DNA from: Oscillospiraceae bacterium | GTDB lineage: Bacteria > Bacillota > Clostridia > Oscillospirales > WRJC01 | DNA length: 64,000 bases | Direction of reading: 5' to 3' | Assembly (NCBI GenBank): GCA_009783265.1 | Contig: WRHM01000001.1 | Coordinates: forward strand, 248,001 to 312,000 | Shown here: positions 27,220 through 34,912 of the stretch, piece after piece | Numbering within the stretch: the stretch's first letter is position 1 | How the letters are laid out: every line of letters begins with the position of its first letter | Position numbers and translations under genes: made by a program | The notes under the pieces: generated by a model | Seen by the model: the letters and a program-made list of their open reading frames with translations, nothing else | Databases searched by the model: none | Told to the model about the DNA's origin: nothing

Positions 27220-27262
27220 GGGTCGGCATGGGTTTGTGTCGGCCCGCTTTGTTTATTTTTTA
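27220..27262 (+). terminator. Terminator ending the rplKA operon
   Basis: GGGTCGGCA (27220-27228) pairs with TGTCGGCCC (27237-27245), using two G-U pairs, followed by GCTTTGTTTATTTTTT. Confidence 0.75.
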
Positions 27263-27291
27263 TATTTTTAATAAAAATTTTTTTTAACAGC

Positions 27292-27317
27292 TTAACATTT
27301 TGATATACTCAATCGTA
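27292..27317 (+). promoter_or_regulatory. Possible ECF-type promoter upstream of the second sigma gene
   Basis: TTAACA (27292-27297) and CGTA (27314-27317) are separated by 16 bases, a spacing like the ECF pattern TGAAAC-16-CGTA. It sits 33 bases before the ATG and would suggest autoregulation. The -35 match is only partial. Confidence 0.35.
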
Positions 27318-27349
27318 TTATTACCAGAACCGGAAGGAGGTTGTGAAAA

Positions 27350-27868
27350 ATGATAATTGAGGCTTTGCCGGCGCGCAGCAAAGAAAAGACTATAATTAAT
27401 ACTACGCAAAATATCGAAGAGATTTATAAAAAATACGCTAACATGATTTACTGGGTTAGTTTCGCATATATGAAAAACAACGCAAATACCGAAGATATAG
27501 TCGCGGACGTTTTTGTAAAATTAATTAAATCAAAAATGCAATTCCAAAGTGAAGAACACGAAAAAGCGTGGCTTTTACGTACGGCGATAAATTTATGCAA
27601 AGACAGTTTAAAACACTGGCGGCGCAAACTTGTTGATATTGACGAATATGAAAACCTGCAAGGTGAAAATCCGTTTGAGACAAACGAAATCTTAAAATCC
27701 GTCATGGAATTGCCCGGTCGTTATAAAGACGCCGTTTATCTTTATTATTACGAAGGATATTCGACGGAAGAAATTGCCCGGATACTAAAAAAACCGCAAT
27801 CTACCGTTCGGGTTCATTTACATGAGGCGAGAAAAATTTTGAAAGGGGTTTTGGAAAATGAAGAATAA
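27350..27868 (+). CDS. ECF-type RNA polymerase sigma factor
   Basis: A 172-residue protein. Region 2 covers about residues 25-100 (YKKYANMIYWVSFAYMKNNA, then TEDIVADVFVKL and EKAWLLRTAINLCKDSLKHW). Region 4 covers about 120-170 (LPGRYKDAVYLYYYEGYSTEEIARIL, then STVRVHLHEARKIL). A strong GGAAGGAGG site precedes the ATG. The 3' end overlaps the DUF4179-type gene by 11 bases, so sigma and presumed anti-sigma are translationally coupled. Confidence 0.93.
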   Translation: MIIEALPARSKEKTIINTTQNIEEIYKKYANMIYWVSFAYMKNNANTEDIVADVFVKLIKSKMQFQSEEHEKAWLLRTAINLCKDSLKHWRRKLVDIDEYENLQGENPFETNEILKSVMELPGRYKDAVYLYYYEGYSTEEIARILKKPQSTVRVHLHEARKILKGVLENEE

Positions 27869-29345
27869 AAACATAACAGACGCATGGGACGGACTTGTCC
27901 TGAGCGAAGAAACAGAAGATAAAATATATGAAAAAATCCAGCAAAAATTGCAACCGCAGAAAAAACAATTAATATTTAAATCATTAAAATTAAGACCCGT
28001 ACTAATAACCGCAGCAATTTTTATCATGCTTGTAACTACAGTTGTCGCGACTACGCCGCTAATATTAAAAATGCTCGGAAGCGATATAGGATTCTTTAAT
28101 TCCGATAAACAGACTCGTTATTCAGCAGACCAAGAACTGATTAAACAGTACAGCAGCGAAGTAAATGTTACCGCAGAAAAAGACGGATTCAGTCTCACTG
28201 TTGACAATATAGCGTTCGACGGAACTTTTATGAACGTATTTTACACGATAAAGAGCGATGAAATAAACCTTTTTGAAGAAGCTAAAGAATATCAGGACAA
28301 ATATAATCTTTCATATCTTGTGCAGCACGCATTGGTAATTAATGAAATTCAATTAGAAATACCCGACTATATGTTTATAAAAGACGTCTTCGGATTTGCG
28401 GCAAGCGACGGATATTTTGTCTCGGACTATGAACTGAAAGGCGTGCGCCGGTATATAATAACAGAAGATTTGCCCGATATGTTCGATATTGAAATTAATT
28501 ATTACTATTATTGGAACAATAGAGGCGCATTATTTAATATTATCGAATATCCTGTTTTAGAGCCAATAAATATAAAACTTACGGTCGATATGAGTGAAAG
28601 CAAAATCGAAACGCTGACTTTGAATCCTGATATATACGCTACTGTTATTCAGCCGGGATATTGTTACGATATTGAAAATGACGAATATCCAGATATAGTC
28701 GAACATAATATAACTGTAGACAAAGTGAGAATATCGCCTCTCGGAAATATACTTGTATTCACTGAAGAAGGCGGAAGCAGTTCTATAAATCAAGAATTGT
28801 TCAACTATTATTTTATAGTTGACGACAAGGGCAATTCTTACGGAAAAATATCGGACTTTGTTGTCAGCCGGAAGAACTGGGGTGAAAATGAAACTTATAT
28901 GGTCGAATTTTGCGGCAATGTTCCGTCTGACGCGCAATATTTAAAATTGATACCATATAATTATTCCATAATAATCACCGCAAGTCCATACGACGACCTT
29001 AAAAAAGCGGAACTCGACAGCCTGCCGCACAAACTTAAACAGAGCGAATACGGAAATATACTGATAGAAAACTGCGATACTATTGATAACACTGTTAGCC
29101 TGACATATAAACTTGAAGGAATGGTCGGCAATAATATATTTGTATTATTAAATAAAGAAGAAAGAAGTTTATCAGATTGTTCATTTACAATACCGATATA
29201 TAACCATACCACAGATTCATATATTCTTGTATATACGTTTAACGATTCGACTGTAAATACGGCAGATACAGTAAAAAGTATCGGAATACCGCAATATGAT
29301 ATAGAGCTTTTGGAAGAACAGGCTATTATAATACCGTTGCAATAA
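27858..29345 (+). CDS. DUF4179-type membrane protein, likely anti-sigma factor
   Basis: A 495-residue protein. The short cytoplasmic N-terminus (ITDAWDGLVLSEETEDKIYEKIQQKL) is typical of DUF4179 anti-sigma-like proteins. One membrane span follows (PVLITAAIFIMLVTTVVATT, about residues 50-70). The large extracellular part begins with the DUF4179-like FSLTVDNIAFDGTFMNVFYTIKS and continues as beta-rich domains. It overlaps the sigma gene by 11 bases and is followed by a terminator, giving a self-contained two-gene operon. Envelope stress sensing is inferred; the signal is unknown. Confidence 0.8.
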   Translation: MKNKNITDAWDGLVLSEETEDKIYEKIQQKLQPQKKQLIFKSLKLRPVLITAAIFIMLVTTVVATTPLILKMLGSDIGFFNSDKQTRYSADQELIKQYSSEVNVTAEKDGFSLTVDNIAFDGTFMNVFYTIKSDEINLFEEAKEYQDKYNLSYLVQHALVINEIQLEIPDYMFIKDVFGFAASDGYFVSDYELKGVRRYIITEDLPDMFDIEINYYYYWNNRGALFNIIEYPVLEPINIKLTVDMSESKIETLTLNPDIYATVIQPGYCYDIENDEYPDIVEHNITVDKVRISPLGNILVFTEEGGSSSINQELFNYYFIVDDKGNSYGKISDFVVSRKNWGENETYMVEFCGNVPSDAQYLKLIPYNYSIIITASPYDDLKKAELDSLPHKLKQSEYGNILIENCDTIDNTVSLTYKLEGMVGNNIFVLLNKEERSLSDCSFTIPIYNHTTDSYILVYTFNDSTVNTADTVKSIGIPQYDIELLEEQAIIIPLQ

Positions 29346-29385
29346 TATAAAACAAAATTAGATTATTTAATTCCCGGCTTAATCG

Positions 29386-29414
29386 CCCCCCCTTCTTTTG
29401 AAGGGGATTTTTTT
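29386..29414 (+). terminator. Intrinsic terminator after the sigma/DUF4179 pair
   Basis: CCCCTTC (29389-29395) pairs with GAAGGGG (29400-29406) around TTTT, followed by a run of seven T. Confidence 0.85.
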
Positions 29415-29547
29415 AGTTTTTACGTTTTTTTACGCGATATTAAATTCCTATATTTATAACTGTTTTAAAACTGTTTCTATATTATATCGAGATAATATAA
29501 TATATTATTTAAGTGTTATATAACCGTTAAATAATAGAGGTGATTTT

Positions 29548-29745
29548 ATGCCGACAAACAAAGCACCGTGCGGATTCCACTTGAATGAAGAATACTTGGA
29601 AAAAATGAAATTTATCGCGAAAAGAGATACGCGGAGTTTAAGTAATTTACTTGAACATCTCTGTAAATTGCATATTGAACAATACGAGAACCAATACGGG
29701 GAAATTAATCTTCCGGATTTTATTAAAGGACCGATGAACAAATGA
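29548..29745 (+). CDS. Arc-like ribbon-helix-helix protein coupled to comEC
   Basis: A 65-residue protein with the ribbon-helix-helix layout: a short beta strand (CGFHLNEEYL), helix A (EKMKFIAKRDTRSL) and helix B (SNLLEHLCKLHIEQYENQYG). The RSLSNLLEHL turn matches RSMTNMIEYI in the second small RHH protein at 54070. A GAGGTG site precedes the ATG. Its stop overlaps the comEC start in ATGA, so the two are translationally coupled. It may autoregulate the operon; the DNA target is unknown. Confidence 0.75.
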   Translation: MPTNKAPCGFHLNEEYLEKMKFIAKRDTRSLSNLLEHLCKLHIEQYENQYGEINLPDFIKGPMNK

Positions 29746-32195
29746 TATTTTCGGAACGCCGTCTCGCAGTTATATTAAGCGTATTTATGCTGTCGGTATT
29801 TTTTCTGTGTGTTTCTGAATATAAATTTATAACTGCTGCAGCGGTAATTTCTATCGTATTAACCGCCGTGCTTATTATACTGCGCTTTGTTTTCGCAAAA
29901 TCAGATAAAAATAAATTAAAATCAATCTGCGTATTTTTGCCGGCGTTATTTATTCCGGTAATAATCGCGGCATTTTTTTGTATTCTTAATTTTAATATAT
30001 CCGAAAAACCCGTTTTGAAGTTGGCTGACAGGTACGAAGATACCCCGGTTTATATTAAGGGCGAAATAAAAAATGTGTCAAGTTCAAACTTTTTTTCAAT
30101 ATTTGATTTAAAAGTATTTGAAGTCAACGGAGAAAAAACAAAAAAATTTAATTTATCGCTTATGATATACGGCGAAGTCCAGGCTGACGAAACTGATATA
30201 GACAGTATTCTTGAAACTTATGTTACGCTCAGAAAATTAGAAAACGGAAATGAGTCTGACGCAAGTATTGCGTATTATAAATCCGGCGGATATTATATTG
30301 GCGCGGATAATGCCGACGACGTTGACGACGACGAAAATTCAGCCACGGTAAAAATTACCACGGTAAAATCGCACAGTCTCACGTATTATTTAAACGCGAT
30401 GCGAAGCTATACCCAAAATACTTTTTTCAAGAACATAAAATTTGATTATCACGACAAAACCACTCAGGAGGCCGCCGTAGCTTTCGGAATATTTACAGGA
30501 AACAAAAGCAAAATAGATTCAACTGTGAAAACAGATTTTAAAAAATCGGGAATATCGCATGTTTTGGCAGTTTCGGGGCTGCACTTATCTATATTATGCG
30601 GGCTTATATTATCTTTTTTAAATTTTCTGAAAGTACATAAAAAAATAACTTGTGTGATTATAATTTTATGCTGTTTATTTTTTATAGCGTTTACAGGATT
30701 TTCAGTTTCGGTAACAAGAGCCGGAATCATGCTGATTTTATATTATTCGGCGTTTCTTATGGGACGAAAGAGCGACTCGATGACTTCACTGCTTGCCGCC
30801 GGGACTTTTATAACGCTCTTAAATCCGTATAATATATTAAACACAGGATTTCAACTTTCGTTTACCGCGACTATGGGAATTATAACCGCAACTAATTTAA
30901 ACATCAAAATCATATCGCGATTAAATAATATAAAAAAATTAAAAGTTTTAACCAAGCTTTTAAAAGCAATTACAGCGTCTTTTATTGCCACTACAGCGGC
31001 AACTGTTTTCACCCTCCCGTTTATTTCGTATAATTTCAAGACTATCAGTTTGATTTCGCCGATAACAAATCTATTGGCTGCGCCGCTTATAACAGCTATA
31101 TTATTTTTATCTCTGTGTATCATGATATTTTCGTTTATTCCTGTTATATTGGGTATTTTCAGCTTACCGGTTTATTTTATAACAAAACTTTTAATAAACA
31201 TAGCAAATTATCTCGGCAGGTTTAAATACGCTTATATCTCAGTGGAAAGCACAAACGGAACGGGATTTTATATTTTCGCTGTAATTTTTCTTGTTTTAAT
31301 TATTTTATGTTTTTTAATACCTAAAATATCAGCAAAAAAATTAATAAAATTCTCTGTATATTTTATGGCGGCGTTGGCTTTTCTGATTATGTCCGGGAGT
31401 TTGGTTCATCCCAGAATAATATTCAAAGACAGTTTAAGAATTGCGTATTATTCAGACGATAAAAACCAGAATATTATATTATTTCAAAAAGATTATGATT
31501 ATGTCGATATAATCGACATAACGCACGGGACCCAGTCGCATATAAAACCGGTTTACGATATAATTTTAGAAAACGGAGCTATACGCATAAATTCCGTTAT
31601 ATTAAGCGATTACAGAAAACGGCATGTTCAAATGATTAAAAAATATATAACTTATTCTGAGATTAATAAAGTCTGTATTCCCGAACCCTTGGACGATTAC
31701 GATATAGAAGTCCTGAATATGCTGTATTATTTGTCTTTGTCCGGAGATTTTGAACTTATAAAATATAATAATTCTCTGAAGTTGGATGATGTTTTAATTA
31801 CTGTAAATAATTTTGATTATAACAAAATGCGTCACATGACAGTAGAACTTGACTGCACAACAGAAACTATGCGCAAAAAATTATTATATCTTGGTATCGG
31901 CTATAAAGACGGCTACGCAGAATATACAGATATAAATAATAAATCTTATGATATAGTTTTTTACGGCTCACATAAACACAACAGGCGCGACGACGATTAT
32001 ATATCAAATATATACGGCTCATACGCAGGAGTTTTATCAGGCTATATTGACGGGGACAAAAATAAAGCTTCGCAGAAACTTGACATGAACGCTCTTGAAG
32101 CGTATCTTTCGGGGTCTCTATTGCTGAGAAGCGACGATTACGGCTCGGTTGTTTTTGAAGTAAACAAAGACGAAATAAAATATTATTTGAAGTAA
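29742..32195 (+). CDS. comEC: ComEC/Rec2-type DNA uptake channel protein
   Basis: An 817-residue polytopic membrane protein. N-terminal spans are followed by an OB-like extracellular region and the competence domain with its signature FKKSGISHVLAVSGLHLSILCGL near residues 265-290, then about eight spans to residue 545. The C-terminal extracellular region (about 560-817) is where related proteins carry a metallo-beta-lactamase-like nuclease domain. Here the place of the metal-binding HxHxDH reads SDYRKRH (622-628), so nuclease activity seems lost. ComEC transports single-stranded DNA in competent bacteria. The start overlaps the RHH gene by 4 bases. No other competence genes are nearby. Confidence 0.88.
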   Translation: MIFSERRLAVILSVFMLSVFFLCVSEYKFITAAAVISIVLTAVLIILRFVFAKSDKNKLKSICVFLPALFIPVIIAAFFCILNFNISEKPVLKLADRYEDTPVYIKGEIKNVSSSNFFSIFDLKVFEVNGEKTKKFNLSLMIYGEVQADETDIDSILETYVTLRKLENGNESDASIAYYKSGGYYIGADNADDVDDDENSATVKITTVKSHSLTYYLNAMRSYTQNTFFKNIKFDYHDKTTQEAAVAFGIFTGNKSKIDSTVKTDFKKSGISHVLAVSGLHLSILCGLILSFLNFLKVHKKITCVIIILCCLFFIAFTGFSVSVTRAGIMLILYYSAFLMGRKSDSMTSLLAAGTFITLLNPYNILNTGFQLSFTATMGIITATNLNIKIISRLNNIKKLKVLTKLLKAITASFIATTAATVFTLPFISYNFKTISLISPITNLLAAPLITAILFLSLCIMIFSFIPVILGIFSLPVYFITKLLINIANYLGRFKYAYISVESTNGTGFYIFAVIFLVLIILCFLIPKISAKKLIKFSVYFMAALAFLIMSGSLVHPRIIFKDSLRIAYYSDDKNQNIILFQKDYDYVDIIDITHGTQSHIKPVYDIILENGAIRINSVILSDYRKRHVQMIKKYITYSEINKVCIPEPLDDYDIEVLNMLYYLSLSGDFELIKYNNSLKLDDVLITVNNFDYNKMRHMTVELDCTTETMRKKLLYLGIGYKDGYAEYTDINNKSYDIVFYGSHKHNRRDDDYISNIYGSYAGVLSGYIDGDKNKASQKLDMNALEAYLSGSLLLRSDDYGSVVFEVNKDEIKYYLK

Positions 32196-32402
32196 ATACG
32201 ATTTCAATTATTTTTATTTTAAGAAACTTTTTATACGCCGCTGAATATTATAATAATAGTGGATGGCAATTAAAATCCACGGACGCCGTGGTATGTTTAT
32301 ATACTTTGGCGTTTTGACACGGCACGAAATATTTCTCTTTCTCATATACCTCATGTCCTGCATAATAAAAATATAAAACAAACGATAAGGAGATAATATA
32401 TT

Positions 32403-32717
32403 ATGTGTTTTAATAACGAAGGAAATAATAATTTCGAACCATTTAATAACGGATCTAATAATTGTGACAGAGTCATCAGACAAAGATTTGACTGCGGAAG
32501 GACTCAGCAGATTATCAGACATCAGCATATCGTCAGGCACCAGCATGATATTATAAACGATTACGATGTCTTGCACGAACACGATTACAATTATTATGAT
32601 GTTGTCAGAGAACGCAATGTCGTTAGACACAACGATCATACTAACCACGAGCCTAATTACTGCTGCGACAGAAACCAAAATAACAACAATGGCAGACGGG
32701 ACGGCCGCTGTAATTAG
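32403..32717 (+). CDS. His/Asn-rich CotD-like spore coat protein
   Basis: A 104-residue hydrophilic protein, rich in His, Asn, Asp and Arg, with paired Cys residues (NYCCDRN). The central part, RTQQIIRHQHIVRHQHDIIN followed by DVLHEHDYNYYDVV and VVRHNDHTNH, resembles the repetitive His-rich body of CotD-family coat proteins. AAGGAGATAA precedes the ATG, and a perfect 16-bp terminator follows. A longer open frame on the opposite strand overlaps it but lacks these signals. Coat assignment is by composition and pattern, so it is tentative; spo0A and spoIVB in the same window make it plausible. Confidence 0.55.
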   Translation: MCFNNEGNNNFEPFNNGSNNCDRVIRQRFDCGRTQQIIRHQHIVRHQHDIINDYDVLHEHDYNYYDVVRERNVVRHNDHTNHEPNYCCDRNQNNNNGRRDGRCN

Positions 32718-32730
32718 ATTTAATAATAAA

Positions 32731-32774
32731 AATAAATGTGCCGCTGCTATATAACAGCGGCACATTTATTTTTT
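32731..32774 (+). terminator. Perfect 16-bp terminator hairpin
   Basis: AATAAATGTGCCGCTG (32731-32746) pairs without mismatch with 32755-32770 around an eight-base loop, followed by T residues. Confidence 0.93.
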
Positions 32775-32868
32775 GCTCCGGCACAGTATAATTCCAGAAT
32801 TATATAAAATTGTATAAAATAGCCTAAAAATTTATTATAAAACAAATAAAATTTGTCATAAGTTTCTA

Positions 32869-32897
32869 TTGACAAAGATAAACTGTTGTGTTATTAT
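32869..32897 (+). promoter_or_regulatory. Promoter of the Trp T-box/trpB2 transcript
   Basis: TTGACA (32869-32874) and TATTAT (32892-32897) are separated by 17 bases. Confidence 0.8.
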
Positions 32898-32904
32898 TAT
32901 TTTA

Positions 32905-33270
32905 ATAAAATTTAATATTACCATAAAATCGTTGAATAAGAGTAGTAAAAATGCAAAAATCGTTCACAGAGAGTTGATGTCTGGTGAAAATCAACAGCGT
33001 GTTGCGTTTTGAATGGACTTATGAGAGCGGAACGAAAAATAATTTTAGTAGTATCCGACGGGAACCGACCGTTATATCGGCAAGTATATAATACCCGGTT
33101 TATTTATATTTATTTAAAACTGAGGTTATGTATGCGTAAAGCAGGGCTTGGATATAAATAATAATGTTACAAGCCAATGTGGGTGGTACCGCAGAGATTT
33201 ATATTTTTATTGAAAATAATAAACCTTTGTCCCATTTTTATAGTTAATATGGGATAAAGGTGTTTTTTTA
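32905..33270 (+). promoter_or_regulatory. T-box leader, predicted tryptophan-specific
   Basis: The conserved T-box sequence GGGTGGTACCGC lies at 33181-33192, and the Stem I region includes an AGAG motif near 32968. The likely specifier is TGG at 33014-33016, in GAATGGACTTATGAG, a Trp codon. A terminator follows: CCTTTGTCCCAT (33224-33235) pairs with 33249-33260, with one mismatch, before a run of T. Uncharged tRNA-Trp would favour readthrough into trpB2, which matches the product of the downstream gene. Confidence 0.9.
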
Positions 33271-33306
33271 TTTTAATTTAATTTTTATTTACAGGAGGAA
33301 AAATTC

Positions 33307-34686
33307 ATGAAAAACATTCCGCACAAAATATATCTTCAGGAGAGCGAACTCCCGAAATATTGGTATAACGTAGTCTCGGATATGCCGGACAAACCCGACC
33401 CGTTTATGCATCCGGGAACTTTGAAACCCATCGTATTGGAAGATCTGATCCCCGTTTTCTGCAAAGAGCTCTCAGAACAGGAACTTGACAGGACGACAAG
33501 ATATTTCGAAATTCCAGACGAAGTATTTGATTATTACAAAACATTCAGGCCTTCGCCGCTCGTAAGAGCCTATAATCTTGAAAAAGAATTGCAGACCCCC
33601 GCTAAAATTTATTATAAATTCGAGGGCAACAATACTTCAGGCAGCCACAAATTAAATTCCGCCGCCGCACAAGTATATTACTGCAAAAAACAGGGCCTGA
33701 CTAAACTCACGACTGAAACCGGAGCGGGCCAGTGGGGAACGGCTCTGGCTATGGCCTGCGCTTATTTTAAACTTGACCTGACTGTTTATATGGTCAAAAT
33801 CTCTTATGAGCAGAAACCGTTCAGAAAAGCCGTTATCCAGACTTACGGCGCAGATATAGTTCCAAGCCCGTCTGAAACTACCGAGGTCGGCAAAAAAATA
33901 CTTGCCGCAAATCCGGGCACCGGAGGAAGTCTTGGCTGCGCTATTTCAGAAGCTATCGAAGTCGCGTTAAAATCCGAAAACTGCCGTTATGTTCTCGGCT
34001 CTGTTTTAAATCATGTTTTATTGCACCAATCGGTTATCGGGCTTGAAACTAAAGCCGCTTTTGAAAAAATAGACGAATATCCGGATATAATCATCGGCTG
34101 CGCCGGGGGCGGCTCAAACGCCGGAGGTCTTATGTCGCCGTTTGTCAAAGATAAAATAGAGAAAAAGCAATCCCCATATTTTATTCTTGTCGAGCCGGTT
34201 TCATGCCCTTCGCTTACAAGAGGCAAATTCACTTATGATTTCGGAGATACGGGAAATATGACCCCGCTTGCGAAAATGTACACGATTGGCAACGGATATA
34301 TCCCGTCTCCGAATCACGCGGGAGGGCTGCGTTATCACGGAATGTCTCCTATCGTTTCGAAACTTTATCACGATAGGATTATCGATGAGGCAAGAGCCGT
34401 TGAGCAAACCAAAGTTTTCGAGGCCGCGACTTTATTCGCAAAATGCGAGACTATTTTACCGGCGCCCGAATCTTCTCACGCTGTAAGAGTGGCAATCGAC
34501 GAGGCATTAAAGTGCAAAGAGACCGGAGAGGCAAAAAATATTTTATTCGGGCTTTCCGGAACAGGATATTTTGACATGACTGCATATACTCAATTTATGG
34601 ACAAAACAATGACTGATTATATCCCGACTGACGCAGACTTGGAAAAAGGTTTTGCGTCTATACCCAAATTTCCCGGACTGGAATAA
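33307..34686 (+). CDS. trpB2: TrpB2-type tryptophan synthase beta-like enzyme
   Basis: A 459-residue PLP enzyme of the TrpB2 branch, longer than ordinary TrpB (about 400). The PLP lysine is Lys115 in SGSHKLNSA. The ETGAGQWGTALA motif and the phosphate-binding CAGGGSNAGG are present. The N-terminal extension and RPSPLVRAYNLE also mark TrpB2. These enzymes condense indole (and in some lineages phosphoserine-derived aminoacrylate) with serine to give tryptophan, usually without TrpA. No trpA or other trp gene is adjacent, consistent with indole salvage. It is governed by a Trp T-box and has a CAGGAGGAAAAATTC ribosome binding region. Confidence 0.93.
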   Translation: MKNIPHKIYLQESELPKYWYNVVSDMPDKPDPFMHPGTLKPIVLEDLIPVFCKELSEQELDRTTRYFEIPDEVFDYYKTFRPSPLVRAYNLEKELQTPAKIYYKFEGNNTSGSHKLNSAAAQVYYCKKQGLTKLTTETGAGQWGTALAMACAYFKLDLTVYMVKISYEQKPFRKAVIQTYGADIVPSPSETTEVGKKILAANPGTGGSLGCAISEAIEVALKSENCRYVLGSVLNHVLLHQSVIGLETKAAFEKIDEYPDIIIGCAGGGSNAGGLMSPFVKDKIEKKQSPYFILVEPVSCPSLTRGKFTYDFGDTGNMTPLAKMYTIGNGYIPSPNHAGGLRYHGMSPIVSKLYHDRIIDEARAVEQTKVFEAATLFAKCETILPAPESSHAVRVAIDEALKCKETGEAKNILFGLSGTGYFDMTAYTQFMDKTMTDYIPTDADLEKGFASIPKFPGLE

Positions 34687-34694
34687 TACGCGCA

Positions 34695-34885
34695 AATTTG
34701 TGAGGGAGCCGCATGCCCATAAGCAAAACATAAATCAGTTAGCAAACTCATCGCGTTGGAATATATCCGTCTGTGAAAATCCTCAAGTATATTTTATGCA
34801 AGAACTCTCTCTATATAAGATGGGGTGAGTTTCAAGAGAGGGGAATGCGTTCCCCTCTCTTGATTTCTTTTTTGTTACTTTTTGT
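34695..34885 (+). repeat. ~190-bp repeat, copy A, with terminator-like hairpins
   Basis: It follows the trpB2 stop. The core from about 34755 to 34852 is almost identical, in inverse orientation, to 39611-39803. It contains CAAGAGAGGGGAA/TTCCCCTCTCTTG and then TTTTTTGTTACTTTTTG, which can pair with the downstream CAAAAAGTA. The hairpin part is shared with shorter copies at 47930, 49063 and 52222. It probably terminates trpB2 transcription. Confidence 0.85.
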
Positions 34886-34912
34886 GAAATGTCAAAAAGT
34901 AAAATATATATA

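Noticed and set aside
32214-32765. 183-codon open frame on the minus strand
   Set aside because: It overlaps the His/Asn-rich coat-like gene entirely and runs through its terminator; it has no ribosome binding site and its composition is that of a shadow frame.
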